DNA from: Shewanella saliphila
GTDB taxonomy: Bacteria; Pseudomonadota; Gammaproteobacteria; Enterobacterales; Shewanellaceae
NCBI RefSeq assembly: GCF_014648295.1
Contig: NZ_BMQV01000003.1
Span: 102,401 to 166,400 of the forward strand
Length of the DNA stretch: 64,000 nt
Direction of reading: 5' to 3'
Under the pieces are notes generated by a model, which searched no databases, was not told the origin of the DNA, and saw nothing but the letters and a program-made list of their open reading frames with translations. The position numbers and the translations under genes are program-made. Numbering within the stretch: position 1 is the stretch's first letter; every line of letters starts with the position of its first letter. This document shows, one piece after another, positions 1 to 9,404 of the stretch.

Positions 1-1429
1 GGGTGTCTGCACTACCAAAGCTAGTTGGCGCCGGACGGTTACTGCGCTCACGACGTGGACGGTCGCTGTTGCGATCACCACGGTCATCACGTGAATCACG
101 TTGACGCTCAGTAATCGTTGGTAACTGTAACGGACGCTCTTGCTGTACTTGCTGTAATAATGCAGCGGCTAATAAGTCGGTATCAACTTCAAGCTGTTGG
201 CATAATTCAGCAACGGCGTTTTTCATGAAATCTAAGTCGCCGTTTAAGGTTTCTTGGATTTGCTCGCCTAAACGAGATAAACGACGCTCTGCAACAGTCT
301 CTGGGCTAGGCACTTTCATTGGCGAAATACGGCTGTTTGTTGCACGTTCGATAGTGCGTAACATACGCATTTCACGGTTGGTCACAAACAAAATGGCCAT
401 ACCTTTACGGCCAGCACGACCAGTACGACCGATGCGGTGTACATAAGCTTCTGAATCGTAAGGAATATCGTAGTTTACAACGTGACCAATACGCTCAACA
501 TCTAAACCACGTGCTGCTACGTCAGTTGCAATCAAAATGTCTAACTTGCCGCGTTTTAACTGCTCAACAGCGCGCTCACGTGCTTGTTGGTTCATGTCAC
601 CGTGTAGTGGTGATGATGCGTAACCGCGAGCTTCTAATTTTTCTGCTAATTCAACACAGCTGTTACGTGTACGTACGAAAATGATAATACCTTCAGTATT
701 TTCAACTTCTAATACGCGTACTAACGCTTCAAGTTTGTTGTGTTGTGAAACTTGCACAAAACGTTGGTCAATTGAATCAACCGTAGTGTGGCTAGCAGCA
801 ATGCTGATGTTAACTGGGCTGTTCAAATGCTTGTTAGCTACGCGCTTGATTTGCTCAGGCATAGTGGCAGAGAACAACGCAAGTTGGCTGTTAGCTGGTT
901 TATGTTCTAGAACCCATTCGATATCATCGATGAAGCCCATTTTTAACATTTCATCAGCTTCATCAAGCACTAATGCTTTTAATGTGTCTAATTTTAGTGT
1001 GCCACGACGCATGTGATCCATTACACGACCAGGTGTACCAACAATCACTTGTGGGCCACGCTTAAGGGCGTTTAACTGTTGTTGCATGCTTTGACCGCCG
1101 TAAATAGGCAGTACGTGGAAACCTTTCATGTGTTTTGCATAGCTACCAAAAGCTTCTGCAACCTGAACGGCTAGTTCACGAGTTGGAGCCAACACTAAAA
1201 TCTGTGGAGCATTGATTTTCATGTCGATTTTGTTTAGTAAAGGCAGGGCGAATGCACCTGTTTTACCAGTACCGGTTTGCGCTTGACCGATAATATCTTT
1301 ACCAGCCATAAGCGGGTCGATACTAGCAGACTGAATTGGCGTTGGTTTTTCATAACCAAGCTCGTCAAGTGAACGCAACAAATACTCAGACAGGCCGAGT
1401 TCGCGGAAAGTTCTTTCATTGGATGACAT
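1..1429 (-). CDS. deaD: DEAD-box ATP-dependent RNA helicase DeaD/CsdA (partial, C-terminus beyond window)
   Basis: ATP-dependent RNA helicase that unwinds structured RNA in ribosome assembly and mRNA turnover, especially in the cold (family knowledge). Read on the minus strand from an ATG at 1427-1429, the protein begins MSSNERTFRELGLSEYLL and stays open for 476 codons to the window edge. Visible motifs are the Q motif region (PTPIQ), Walker A QAQTGTGKT, motif II VLDEADEML, motif III FSATMPEQI and motif VI HRIGRTGRAG. After the helicase core comes an Arg/Asp-rich tail (RRERSNRPAP) typical of DeaD rather than RhlB or RhlE. The tail is cut by the window, so the full length (about 600 residues in relatives) cannot be read. 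A sigma70-like promoter lies about 100 bp upstream. Confidence 0.95.
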   Translation of the reverse strand, partial: MSSNERTFRELGLSEYLLRSLDELGYEKPTPIQSASIDPLMAGKDIIGQAQTGTGKTGAFALPLLNKIDMKINAPQILVLAPTRELAVQVAEAFGSYAKHMKGFHVLPIYGGQSMQQQLNALKRGPQVIVGTPGRVMDHMRRGTLKLDTLKALVLDEADEMLKMGFIDDIEWVLEHKPANSQLALFSATMPEQIKRVANKHLNSPVNISIAASHTTVDSIDQRFVQVSQHNKLEALVRVLEVENTEGIIIFVRTRNSCVELAEKLEARGYASSPLHGDMNQQARERAVEQLKRGKLDILIATDVAARGLDVERIGHVVNYDIPYDSEAYVHRIGRTGRAGRKGMAILFVTNREMRMLRTIERATNSRISPMKVPSPETVAERRLSRLGEQIQETLNGDLDFMKNAVAELCQQLEVDTDLLAAALLQQVQQERPLQLPTITERQRDSRDDRGDRNSDRPRRERSNRPAPTSFGSADT

Positions 1430-1534
1430 TGAGTTGTAGCCTTGTGGATGCGCACGAAGTTCGGAAGCTCGTGCTAAAGTTTCACAGACAGAAAATCAAC
1501 CCCGTGTCGATTTCCCGCGCCGATAAGGGGGCGT

Positions 1535-1563
1535 ATTATAGCAGCAAGTATGCGATTTGACCA
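1535..1563 (-). promoter_or_regulatory. Probable sigma70 promoter of deaD
   Basis: On the minus strand TGGTCA (-35) is followed after 17 nt by a perfect TATAAT (-10). Transcription would begin near 1527 and leave an untranslated leader of roughly 100 nt before the deaD ATG. The E. coli csdA leader is long and involved in regulation; whether this one is regulated cannot be told from sequence. Confidence 0.6.
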
Positions 1564-1683
1564 CGTAAAAACTGAAAATAAACATCAATTTGGCCAATAA
1601 TCGTTAAGATTGGCCTGATTCTTGATTTATAGAATTCACTAATTGGTTGAAAAGTGAACGTTTGTTGTCATCTAACCGCACTT

Positions 1684-2655
1684 TTATGGTGACTCGGTCA
1701 GTTTATCTACCTGCAGCAGTTGGTACACGGTTTCGGCCACTGCCACAATAAAGTCAATATCGAGGGTGTCTGTAGTGTCATATTCAGTGTGGTATTGCGG
1801 ATGTGGCGGTACGCCAAAATACACCCATTTATACCCTGCCTTATGAAACGGGTAATGATCCGATGCCCTTAACCAATCGGCTTTTTGTAAGCGCCCGCTG
1901 AGTAAGCTGCTGCGATGAGTGCGAATGCATAATTGCGTTTTTTGCATCAGTTGTGCCCGAATGGCTTCAAACTGTGCAAGATTCTTTTCACCTTCCATAT
2001 AAATTGCTCGGCGGCGATTGGGGTGGCCAATCATGTCAAGATTAACACTTAATTCCACGTCAATGGTTGGGTCTTGCTGCAACAACTTCACCAGGGCGTA
2101 ACTGCCAAACAATCCCGGCTCTTCGGCATCGGTTGCCACTAACATCAAATTAACGTCATCTATTTCAGACTGCTGTTGCCAACGTTGAGCAATCGCCAGC
2201 ATACCGGCAACGCCAGAGGCATTGTCGTCGGCGCCAGGAAACACCGTACTCCCTTTTTGACCTAAATGATCGTAATGGGCAGTAATGATCCGCCAGCGAT
2301 TCGACGGGACTTTTGCCGGAATGGTCGCGACTAAATTAACCCCAGTTATCGTTGAGAATTGATAGTCGAAGGTAAAGGGGATGGCAAAATCTGCTTGCCA
2401 AGGTTTAAGCCCAAGCTGATGAAAGCGCGCAATAATATAATCTTGCGCGGCTTGAGAACCAAGCGTTGCGGTTTTGCGCCCTTGAAACTCAGCAGAAGCC
2501 AGTTGGCTGATATCGTGATGTATTTGCTCTGTTGCGTCAGGCCAAGTGGTGGTAAATGCGGAGGAGCATTCGGGTAAGTTGGAGCTGCAGCCGCTGGTTA
2601 GACTAAGTAATAAAAGCAACCCAACCACCCGATAACGAGTAAGAGGTATGAACAT
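1684..2655 (-). CDS. M28-family zinc aminopeptidase, lipoprotein
   Basis: Predicted envelope-anchored metallo-aminopeptidase of 323 residues. The N-terminus is a lipoprotein signal: a hydrophobic run followed by lipobox LTSGC, with lipidation at about Cys23. The M28 zinc ligands are recognisable in order: HYDHLG, GADDNASGVA, the EEPGLFGS segment carrying the catalytic and zinc-binding acids, an Asp in LDMIGH, and a late His in DHYPFHKAGY. A GAGGAG Shine-Dalgarno sits just before the ATG. The gene lies 43 bp downstream of uvrA on the same strand, so it may be read through from uvrA. Its substrate is unknown. The family call is firm; the physiological role is not. Confidence 0.88.
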   Translation of the reverse strand: MFIPLTRYRVVGLLLLLSLTSGCSSNLPECSSAFTTTWPDATEQIHHDISQLASAEFQGRKTATLGSQAAQDYIIARFHQLGLKPWQADFAIPFTFDYQFSTITGVNLVATIPAKVPSNRWRIITAHYDHLGQKGSTVFPGADDNASGVAGMLAIAQRWQQQSEIDDVNLMLVATDAEEPGLFGSYALVKLLQQDPTIDVELSVNLDMIGHPNRRRAIYMEGEKNLAQFEAIRAQLMQKTQLCIRTHRSSLLSGRLQKADWLRASDHYPFHKAGYKWVYFGVPPHPQYHTEYDTTDTLDIDFIVAVAETVYQLLQVDKLTESP

Positions 2656-2698
2656 ATTGGCACTCCTCTTTGTTATGGGTGGATGGGAAACATTAAGG

Positions 2699-5566
2699 CT
2701 ACTTTTTCGCTTTCGCTTTGGTTGTAGCGCGTTGCTTATGAATCTCCAGCATTGGCTTTAAAAAACGCGCGGTATGCGACTCAGGGTGCTCGGCGACATC
2801 TTCAGGGCTACCAGTGGCTAAAATCATGCCGCCGCCAGCGCCGCCTTCTGGGCCTAAGTCTACAATCCAGTCTGCGGTTTTAATCACATCTAAATTGTGC
2901 TCAATCACCACAACAGTATTGCCATGCGACTTTAAGCGATGCAATACATCTAACAATAGTTGAATGTCAGCAAAGTGTAGACCTGTAGTTGGCTCATCTA
3001 AAATGTACAAGGTTTTACCTGTGTCGCGTTTAGATAACTCTTTTGCCAGCTTAACCCGCTGCGCCTCACCACCAGACAACGTAGTCGCACTTTGACCTAA
3101 GCGGATATACGACAAACCTACATCCATTAACGTTTGCAGTTTGCGCGCAATCGATGGAATCGCATCAAAATAACTGCGCGCATCTTCAACGGTCATTTGC
3201 AGCACTTCGTGAATGTTTTTACCTTTGTATTTCACTTCTAAGGTTTCGCGGTTATAGCGCTTACCTTTGCATGAGTCACAAGGCACATACACGTCTGGTA
3301 AAAAGTGCATCTCCACTTTAATTAAGCCATCACCCTGGCAAGCTTCGCAGCGTCCGCCTTTGACGTTAAATGAGAAGCGGCCGACTAGATAACCACGGGT
3401 GCGCGACTCTTGCGTGCCGGCAAACAACTCACGTATTGGGGTAAAAATACCCGTGTAAGTGGCTGGGTTTGAACGCGGCGTGCGGCCAATAGGGCTTTGG
3501 TCGATATCGACAACTTTGTCGCATTGCTCCATGCCTTTAATGCTTTTATAAGGTGCAGGTTCGTCGACCGTAGCGCCATTAAGCATGCGATGGGCAATTT
3601 TAAAAAAGGTGTCGTTAATCAGAGTTGATTTGCCAGAGCCAGATACCCCCGTAATACAGGTGAATAGCCCAATCGGAATGGTTAAATCGACATCTTGCAA
3701 GTTGTTACCTGATGCGCCAAATAGCTCAATAACTTTTTTAGGGTCAATGGGCGTGCGCTCATCACTGATGTGAATTTGCTTCTTGCCAGAAATATACTGG
3801 CCAGTGACCGACTCTTCGCAGTTAAGGATGTCATCTAATGTGCCGTCGCAAATCACTTCGCCGCCGTGTACACCTGCTCCTGGGCCAATGTCGATAACAT
3901 GATCGGCTAAACGAATGGCATCCTCGTCGTGCTCTACCACAATAACGGTGTTGCCTAGGTCACGTAGGTGAATAAGGGTTTGTAATAAACGTTCATTGTC
4001 GCGTTGATGCAAACCAATGGAAGGTTCATCCAATACGTACATAACGCCCACAAGCCCAGCACCAATTTGGCTGGCTAAACGGATACGCTGTGCTTCGCCG
4101 CCCGATAAGGTTTCGGCTGAGCGCGATAAGCTTAAATAATTCAAACCAACATTAACCAAAAAGCCTAAACGTTCGCCGATTTCTTTTAAGATTTTTTCAG
4201 CAATTTGCGCCCGTTGGCCTTCAAAGGTGACGGTATCAAAGTACGCTTTGGCTTCGCCAATGGACCAGGTGGTTAATTGCGGCAAGTTAAGCTCGCCAAT
4301 AAACACGTTGCGGGCTTCTTCACGCAGGCGTGAACCGCCACAGCTATTACATGGCTGCATATTAATAAACTTAGACAGCTCATCGCGCACCGAATTACTT
4401 TCGGTTTCGCGGTAGCGGCGGTCCATGTTATTTAAAATACCTTCAAACGGATGGTTACGTACCACCACGTCACCACGGTCGTTAATGTACTTAAAGGCAA
4501 TGTTTTGTTTGCCTGAACCATAGAGGACAATCTTTTTTACTTTGTCGCTCAGTTCAGCAAAGGGCTTTTCAACGTCAAATTTGTAATGTTCTGCCAATGA
4601 GCTGAGCATTTGGAAATAGTAAAAATTGCGTCTGTCCCAGCCTCTTACAGCGCCACCGGCTAATGATAATTCGTCGTTGGTGATCACGCGGTCTGGGTCA
4701 AAAAACTGTTGTACGCCTAAACCATCACAGGTTTGGCAAGCCCCCGCCGGATTATTAAACGAGAAAATGCGCGGTTCAAGCTCGGCCATTGAATAACCAC
4801 AATGCGGACAAGCAAAGTTAGCCGAAAACACTAATTCTTCGGTTGTCGAATCGTCCATGCTGGCAATTTTTGCGATACCGCCTGACAACTCTAATGCCGT
4901 TTCAAATGATTCAGCTAAACGTTGTTTTATGTCTTCACGCACTTTAAAGCGGTCAACCACCACTTCAATAGTATGTTTTATATGTAAATCTAACGTCGGT
5001 GGGTCGGTTAAATCGCACACTTCGCCGTCAATACGGGCGCGGATGTAACCCTGAGCCGATAAACTTTCAAGCAGTTTAACGTGCTCACCTTTACGATCGT
5101 TTACCACTGGCGCGAGTAGCATTTGGCGGCTGTCTTGTGGCATCGCCAGCACTTTATCGACCATCTGGCTGACCGTTTGTGCCGACAAGGGTAAGTTATG
5201 GGTTGGGCAACGTGGCTCGCCTACACGGGCAAATAACAGACGTAAATAATCGTAGATTTCGGTAATGGTACCCACGGTTGAACGTGGATTATGCGAAGTC
5301 GATTTTTGCTCAATTGAAATGGCTGGGCTTAAGCCTTCGATATGATCGACATCGGGTTTTTCCATTAAACTTAAAAATTGGCGCGCATAAGCCGACAGCG
5401 ATTCGACGTAACGACGCTGACCTTCTGCATACAGAGTATCGAAGGCTAAAGATGATTTTCCGGAACCAGATAATCCTGTAATAACAATAAGTTTGTCACG
5501 TGGAATTGTTAGATTGATGTTTTTCAGATTGTGGGTGCGGGCACCGCGTATTTCAATTTTATCCAT
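2699..5566 (-). CDS. uvrA: Excinuclease ABC subunit A
   Basis: Damage-recognition ATPase of nucleotide excision repair, acting with UvrB and UvrC. At 955 residues it is close to the family's usual length. Two ABC ATPase modules are complete: Walker [10 protein letters not shown] near residue 31 and GVSGSGKST near residue 640, and a signature LSGGEAQR in each half. Zinc modules appear as CPHCG...CQTCDG and CEACQGDG...CDSCKGKRY. The start ATG gives the conserved [16 protein letters not shown] beginning. I looked for a LexA box (CTGT-N8-ACAG) between uvrA and the divergent transporter and did not see a convincing one, although uvrA is SOS-induced in E. coli. Confidence 0.98.
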   Translation of the reverse strand: MDKIEIRGARTHNLKNINLTIPRDKLIVITGLSGSGKSSLAFDTLYAEGQRRYVESLSAYARQFLSLMEKPDVDHIEGLSPAISIEQKSTSHNPRSTVGTITEIYDYLRLLFARVGEPRCPTHNLPLSAQTVSQMVDKVLAMPQDSRQMLLAPVVNDRKGEHVKLLESLSAQGYIRARIDGEVCDLTDPPTLDLHIKHTIEVVVDRFKVREDIKQRLAESFETALELSGGIAKIASMDDSTTEELVFSANFACPHCGYSMAELEPRIFSFNNPAGACQTCDGLGVQQFFDPDRVITNDELSLAGGAVRGWDRRNFYYFQMLSSLAEHYKFDVEKPFAELSDKVKKIVLYGSGKQNIAFKYINDRGDVVVRNHPFEGILNNMDRRYRETESNSVRDELSKFINMQPCNSCGGSRLREEARNVFIGELNLPQLTTWSIGEAKAYFDTVTFEGQRAQIAEKILKEIGERLGFLVNVGLNYLSLSRSAETLSGGEAQRIRLASQIGAGLVGVMYVLDEPSIGLHQRDNERLLQTLIHLRDLGNTVIVVEHDEDAIRLADHVIDIGPGAGVHGGEVICDGTLDDILNCEESVTGQYISGKKQIHISDERTPIDPKKVIELFGASGNNLQDVDLTIPIGLFTCITGVSGSGKSTLINDTFFKIAHRMLNGATVDEPAPYKSIKGMEQCDKVVDIDQSPIGRTPRSNPATYTGIFTPIRELFAGTQESRTRGYLVGRFSFNVKGGRCEACQGDGLIKVEMHFLPDVYVPCDSCKGKRYNRETLEVKYKGKNIHEVLQMTVEDARSYFDAIPSIARKLQTLMDVGLSYIRLGQSATTLSGGEAQRVKLAKELSKRDTGKTLYILDEPTTGLHFADIQLLLDVLHRLKSHGNTVVVIEHNLDVIKTADWIVDLGPEGGAGGGMILATGSPEDVAEHPESHTARFLKPMLEIHKQRATTKAKAKK

Positions 5567-5743
5567 CTATCTCGCTCTATGACTTAGGTAAACAAAACGA
5601 TGATCAGTATCGCATAGATATTAATGTACTTCAGATCAATTTTGTTATGGATGATGTTTTGTGAATGTATACGCCTGTAACAACCAATAAGTTTAGTAAA
5701 AGGTAATTTAAATGAAGCATAGGTCGCAAACTACGATTTCCTT

Positions 5744-5771
5744 TTGAGCTAATTTATTACGCTGTGATAAT
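5744..5771 (+). promoter_or_regulatory. Candidate extended -10 promoter for the yajR-like gene
   Basis: TTGAGC at 5744-5749 and an extended -10 (TGT followed by GATAAT at 5766-5771) lie 46 bp before the transporter ATG. The spacer is 16 nt. Reading TAATAT at 5768-5773 instead would give 18 nt. Confidence 0.45.
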
Positions 5772-5816
5772 ATGCGCAGCTAATCGTTTTACGAATCATT
5801 TTCAAAGGGCAATTGC

Positions 5817-7184
5817 ATGGCCGGTAATGGACTGTCAGGTATAGAAAAAAAAGTCGCTTTTTCGTTAGCCAGTGTATTTGGTTTACGAATGATGGGGCTG
5901 TTTATGATCATGCCTGTCTTCGCGTTGTATGGTCAGCACCTTGAAGGCTTTTCACCGTTATGGGTGGGTATTGCCATTGGTGCTTACGGACTGACTCAAG
6001 CAGTATTGCAAATTCCAATGGGGATTTTGTCAGACAAGTATGGCCGTAAACCAATTATATTGGCGGGCTTAGTATTATTTGCCATTGGCAGCTTAATTGC
6101 TGCTTCATCTGATCATATTTATGGCGTGGTATTTGGCCGTGCGGTACAAGGTATGGGCGCTATTGCCGCTGCCGTATTAGCATTAGCTGCCGACTTAACC
6201 CGCGATGAGCAACGCACTAAGGTCATGGCCGTCATTGGCATGTGTATTGGCTTTTCGTTTGCGCTGTCGCTATTGGTTGGGCCGGTTGTGGCGCAATACC
6301 TGGGGTTAACGGGGCTATTTTTATTGACGGCTGTGCTGGCGGTATTGGGCATGTTAATTGTGCAGTTTTTTGTACCGAACCCAATTAGCCAGGCGCCCAA
6401 AGGTGACACCGTTGCCACCCCGACTAAATTAAAACGCATGTTGTTAGACCCGCAGCTATTTCGTTTAGATGCTGGTATTTTCATTCTGCATTTAGTGTTA
6501 ACAGCAGTGTTTGTTGCGTTACCGCTAGATTTGGTAGATGCCGGTTTAGTCAAAGAAAAGCACTGGATGCTGTACTTCCCTGCGTTTGTAGGCGCATTCT
6601 TTTTAATGGTGCCACTCATCATTATTGGGGTTAAGCGTAATAACACCAAAACCATGTTCCAATTGTCGCTGGTGATTATGATGTTGTCATTAGCAACCAT
6701 GGGCATTTTTGCTGACAATATTTGGATGTTAAGTGCTGCAGTTGTGTTGTTCTTTACCGGCTTTAATTACCTCGAAGCATCGCTACCAAGCTTAATTGCT
6801 AAATTTTGCCCAGTGGGCGACAAAGGCTCAGCGATGGGGGTGTATTCAACCAGCCAATTTTTAGGCGCATTTTGTGGCGGTATGCTCGGCGGTGGCGCTT
6901 ATCAATTAGTGGGCGCCTCAGGAGTATTTTTTGTCGCACTTGCACTGATGTTTGTGTGGTTACTGCTCACCTTTGGCATGCAAAAACCTGTGCTGTTAAA
7001 AAGCTATACCCTTGAAGCCAATATAAAAGATAAAAATGATGCCCAGGTGATGGCTACCGAGCTATCGCAATTGGCCGGAGTGGTTGAAGCCATTGTGGTG
7101 CTTGAAGAGAAGGCCGCTTATTTAAAGGCCGATGATAAATTCAATTTAAGCGAAGCCCGAGCTGTGTTAGGCTCTGTACAATAG
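5817..7184 (+). CDS. yajR: YajR-like MFS transporter with C-terminal YAM domain
   Basis: Inner-membrane major facilitator superfamily protein, probably a proton-coupled drug or solute exporter. The 455-residue length matches E. coli YajR (454). Twelve hydrophobic segments fill residues about 15-395. The MFS motif A is seen as GILSDKYGRKP after the second segment. Residues about 395-455 form a soluble alpha/beta tail (VMATELSQLAGVVEAIVVLEE) that fits the YAM domain which distinguishes YajR from other MFS pumps. The ATG has AAAGGG about 8 nt upstream. The gene is divergent from uvrA and 65 bp upstream of ssb. The natural substrate is not established for the family. Confidence 0.85.
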   Translation: MAGNGLSGIEKKVAFSLASVFGLRMMGLFMIMPVFALYGQHLEGFSPLWVGIAIGAYGLTQAVLQIPMGILSDKYGRKPIILAGLVLFAIGSLIAASSDHIYGVVFGRAVQGMGAIAAAVLALAADLTRDEQRTKVMAVIGMCIGFSFALSLLVGPVVAQYLGLTGLFLLTAVLAVLGMLIVQFFVPNPISQAPKGDTVATPTKLKRMLLDPQLFRLDAGIFILHLVLTAVFVALPLDLVDAGLVKEKHWMLYFPAFVGAFFLMVPLIIIGVKRNNTKTMFQLSLVIMMLSLATMGIFADNIWMLSAAVVLFFTGFNYLEASLPSLIAKFCPVGDKGSAMGVYSTSQFLGAFCGGMLGGGAYQLVGASGVFFVALALMFVWLLLTFGMQKPVLLKSYTLEANIKDKNDAQVMATELSQLAGVVEAIVVLEEKAAYLKADDKFNLSEARAVLGSVQ

Positions 7185-7249
7185 ATCGTGTAGATCATTT
7201 CGTTTAGAATTCAGATAAAGTAAACAGATAAAAATCTCAGGAGATTTCG

Positions 7250-7966
7250 ATGGCTAGTCGTGGTGTAAATAAAGTGATTTTGGTCGGTAACTTAGGTAAA
7301 GACCCTGAGGTTCGTTACATGCCAAACGGCAACGCCGTAGCCAACTTTACAATAGCGACAAGTGAGTCGTGGAAAGACCAACAAGGTCAAGTGCAAGAGC
7401 GCACAGAATGGCACAACATTGTAATGTACCGTCGTCTTGCTGAAATTGCGGGTGAGTACTTAAAGAAAGGCTCTAAAGTTTATCTTGAAGGTAAATTGCA
7501 AACCAGTAAGTGGCAGGATCAAACTACTGGTCAAGACCGTTATAAAACCGAAATTAATGCGATGGAAATGCAAATGCTAGACAGTCGCAACTCGGGTGAT
7601 AACGCAGGTGGCCAATATAACCAAAACGCCAACCAAAACGCTTATAACTCAAACCAAGGTCAGCCAGCTCGTCAAGCGCCAGCTGCAGCGCCTCAGCAAC
7701 GTGCGCCTCAGTACAACAACCAAGCTGCACCTGCTGGCAATAGCAATACTTACCAGGGCCAGCCTAATGCGGGTCAACAAGGTGGTTATCAACAACCTGC
7801 ACCAGCCCCAGCACAGCAAGCTCCTGCTTATGCGCCTAAGCCTGCCGCGGCTCCACAAGGTAACTTCCAACCGCAAAATTCACCGGCTCAACGCCCAGCG
7901 CCACAGCCTGCACAAAACTTCACTCCAGATTTGGATGAAGGTTGGGATGACGATATTCCGTTTTGA
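7250..7966 (+). CDS. ssb: Single-stranded DNA-binding protein
   Basis: Binds single-stranded DNA in replication, repair and recombination. Residues 1-110 are the OB fold ([38 protein letters not shown]). Residues about 115-225 are a Gln/Pro/Ala-rich disordered linker, longer than in E. coli SSB (total 238 against 178 residues). The protein ends in the conserved acidic tip DDDIPF that docks partner proteins such as helicases and exonucleases. A strong SD (CAGGAG) precedes the ATG. A strong terminator follows, and the recombinase island begins immediately after it. Confidence 0.98.
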   Translation: MASRGVNKVILVGNLGKDPEVRYMPNGNAVANFTIATSESWKDQQGQVQERTEWHNIVMYRRLAEIAGEYLKKGSKVYLEGKLQTSKWQDQTTGQDRYKTEINAMEMQMLDSRNSGDNAGGQYNQNANQNAYNSNQGQPARQAPAAAPQQRAPQYNNQAAPAGNSNTYQGQPNAGQQGGYQQPAPAPAQQAPAYAPKPAAAPQGNFQPQNSPAQRPAPQPAQNFTPDLDEGWDDDIPF

Positions 7967-8002
7967 GGAATACATAAATAAAAATTGTAGATTAAAATTG
8001 TC

Positions 8003-8034
8003 AAGGGCTTGTTTTTACAAGCCCTTTTTTATTT
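8003..8034 (+). terminator. Intrinsic terminator of ssb
   Basis: Perfect 10-bp stem AAGGGCTTGT / ACAAGCCCTT with a TTTT loop, followed by a T-tract. It marks the last host sequence that can be assigned with confidence before the island. Confidence 0.9.
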
Positions 8035-8049
8035 TTATGAATCTTTCTG

Positions 8050-8078
8050 TTGACAATGAACTTTCTAGGGACTATACA
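8050..8078 (+). promoter_or_regulatory. Consensus sigma70 promoter for the recombinase operon
   Basis: TTGACA (8050-8055), a 17-nt spacer and TATACA (8073-8078): a consensus -35 and a 5/6 -10 at ideal spacing, 29 bp before the first recombinase ATG. It begins only 15 bp after the ssb terminator T-tract, at the extreme left edge of the island. Confidence 0.8.
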
Positions 8079-8107
8079 TAAATAAAGCGTTGATAAAGAG
8101 GTGTTCA

Positions 8108-9403
8108 ATGTCACAAATTAGAGATCTGATTTTTAGTAACGGTGAGCGATATCCAATCTTGATGGAAGAAAATGGATTACCTAATTATTGGGTGACGTTG
8201 TACGTTACTGAAAAATTGAGAACATCCCACACACAGTCAGCAATATCTAATTCACTTGGTCATCTAATCCATCTAAAGCTTTGGGAAAATATTAATGATA
8301 GAAATCTTGTCTCTGAGTTTGAGCAAGGCCGCTTATTAAATGACGAGGATGTTTATTCCATACGAGATCACTGCACATTAGATACAAGGAGTTTAAAAAA
8401 GTGGCTAAAGACATCCGAGAAGACTGTCGTTAAGTTCGCAGCGGCATCAACAGCTAGCGTAACACCAATACAAAAAGTATCTAACGATCATGCTTCAAAC
8501 CGAATGAGTCAGATAGCTTCTTATCTTGAGTTTTTAGCTAGAACAATTCTCAAAACGAAATTAATTGAAGAAGAGGTTTCAAATAATATTGAAGCCATGA
8601 AAAGCCTACTTTTGGCAAATAAGCCTAAAGGCAGCAGTGGTAAAGGACTTACTGCTGATCCAAATACTAAAGCTCCGCCTCCTAAAGCGTTTGAACGAAT
8701 TTTAAGTATCGTCAAGGAGACTTCACCTGATAATCCATTTAAGGGCGAAGAAGTTAAATTTCGAAACGCATTGATATTTGAGGTTATGGAAGCAACAGGG
8801 ATGCGTGCGGGGGAAATATTGGCCTTGCAGGTTGGCGATATTGATTTTCAAAGGGCTACAGTATCAGTTATTCGTAGACATGATGCGATTGAAGACCCTC
8901 GCAAAAAGCAACCAGTGGCCAAGACTAATGAGCGTGTAATTCCAGTTACAAAAGCTCTCACGGATAGAGTACGCAAATACATCATGGAAATGAGAGCTGA
9001 AATTCCAACGGCAACAAAGCACCCTTATATTTTCGTTACGCATAAACATGGTAAATATCACGGTAGCCCAATCTCCAATAGCACCTTTGTAAATAGAGTT
9101 CTAAAGCCTGCTGTTGCTATCCATCCTGAATTACTTGAAGAAATTACTCGTCATGGTTTCCGCCACAATTTTAACTATAAGCTTTCAAAGAAAATTGATG
9201 AGGTCAATCAAGCGGCCAAAGAAGACTCTAAAGCTAACCCAATTAATGAAAAGAAAGAAATTCAGATCCGAAAGGAACTGAATGGATGGAGTTCAGATAA
9301 AACGGCTGAAACTTATAACCTTAGACACATTCGAGAAGAGGCTGAACGAGTGATGCGAGAGGACATGGATCACTGGACTAACCGAGCTAAGAAGGACAAG
9401 TAG
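8108..9403 (+). CDS. Tyrosine recombinase/integrase, first of three
   Basis: Site-specific tyrosine recombinase of 431 residues, expected to cut and rejoin DNA through a phosphotyrosine. I chose the ATG at 8108 (MSQIRDLIF), with AAAGAGG 6 nt upstream, over an in-frame TTG at 8090 that would overlap this SD. Residues about 1-190 are an N-terminal region with a possible core-binding part. The C-terminal catalytic domain shows Arg233 in ATGMRAGE, the HGFRHNF box (His349, Arg352), Trp394 in the usual His/Trp position and nucleophile Tyr403 in TAETYNL, so the active site appears complete. The stop is one base from the next ATG. It is probably the enzyme that defines the target site, by analogy with TnpA of Tn554 (inference). 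Confidence 0.9.
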   Translation: MSQIRDLIFSNGERYPILMEENGLPNYWVTLYVTEKLRTSHTQSAISNSLGHLIHLKLWENINDRNLVSEFEQGRLLNDEDVYSIRDHCTLDTRSLKKWLKTSEKTVVKFAAASTASVTPIQKVSNDHASNRMSQIASYLEFLARTILKTKLIEEEVSNNIEAMKSLLLANKPKGSSGKGLTADPNTKAPPPKAFERILSIVKETSPDNPFKGEEVKFRNALIFEVMEATGMRAGEILALQVGDIDFQRATVSVIRRHDAIEDPRKKQPVAKTNERVIPVTKALTDRVRKYIMEMRAEIPTATKHPYIFVTHKHGKYHGSPISNSTFVNRVLKPAVAIHPELLEEITRHGFRHNFNYKLSKKIDEVNQAAKEDSKANPINEKKEIQIRKELNGWSSDKTAETYNLRHIREEAERVMREDMDHWTNRAKKDK

Positions 9404-9404
9404 T

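Noticed and set aside
1592..1615. GGCCAAT / ATTGGCC hairpin as terminator of the M28 peptidase gene
   Set aside because: The stem is only 7 bp with a 10-nt loop and no proper T-tract on the minus strand.
5567..5816. Possible LexA/SOS box for uvrA
   Set aside because: No CTGT-N8-ACAG match was found. The nearest candidate, CTGTAACAACC, lacks the second half.
6119..6718. 199-residue minus-strand reading frame inside the yajR-like gene
   Set aside because: It is antisense to a well-supported MFS coding frame and has a composition typical of a reverse-strand shadow.
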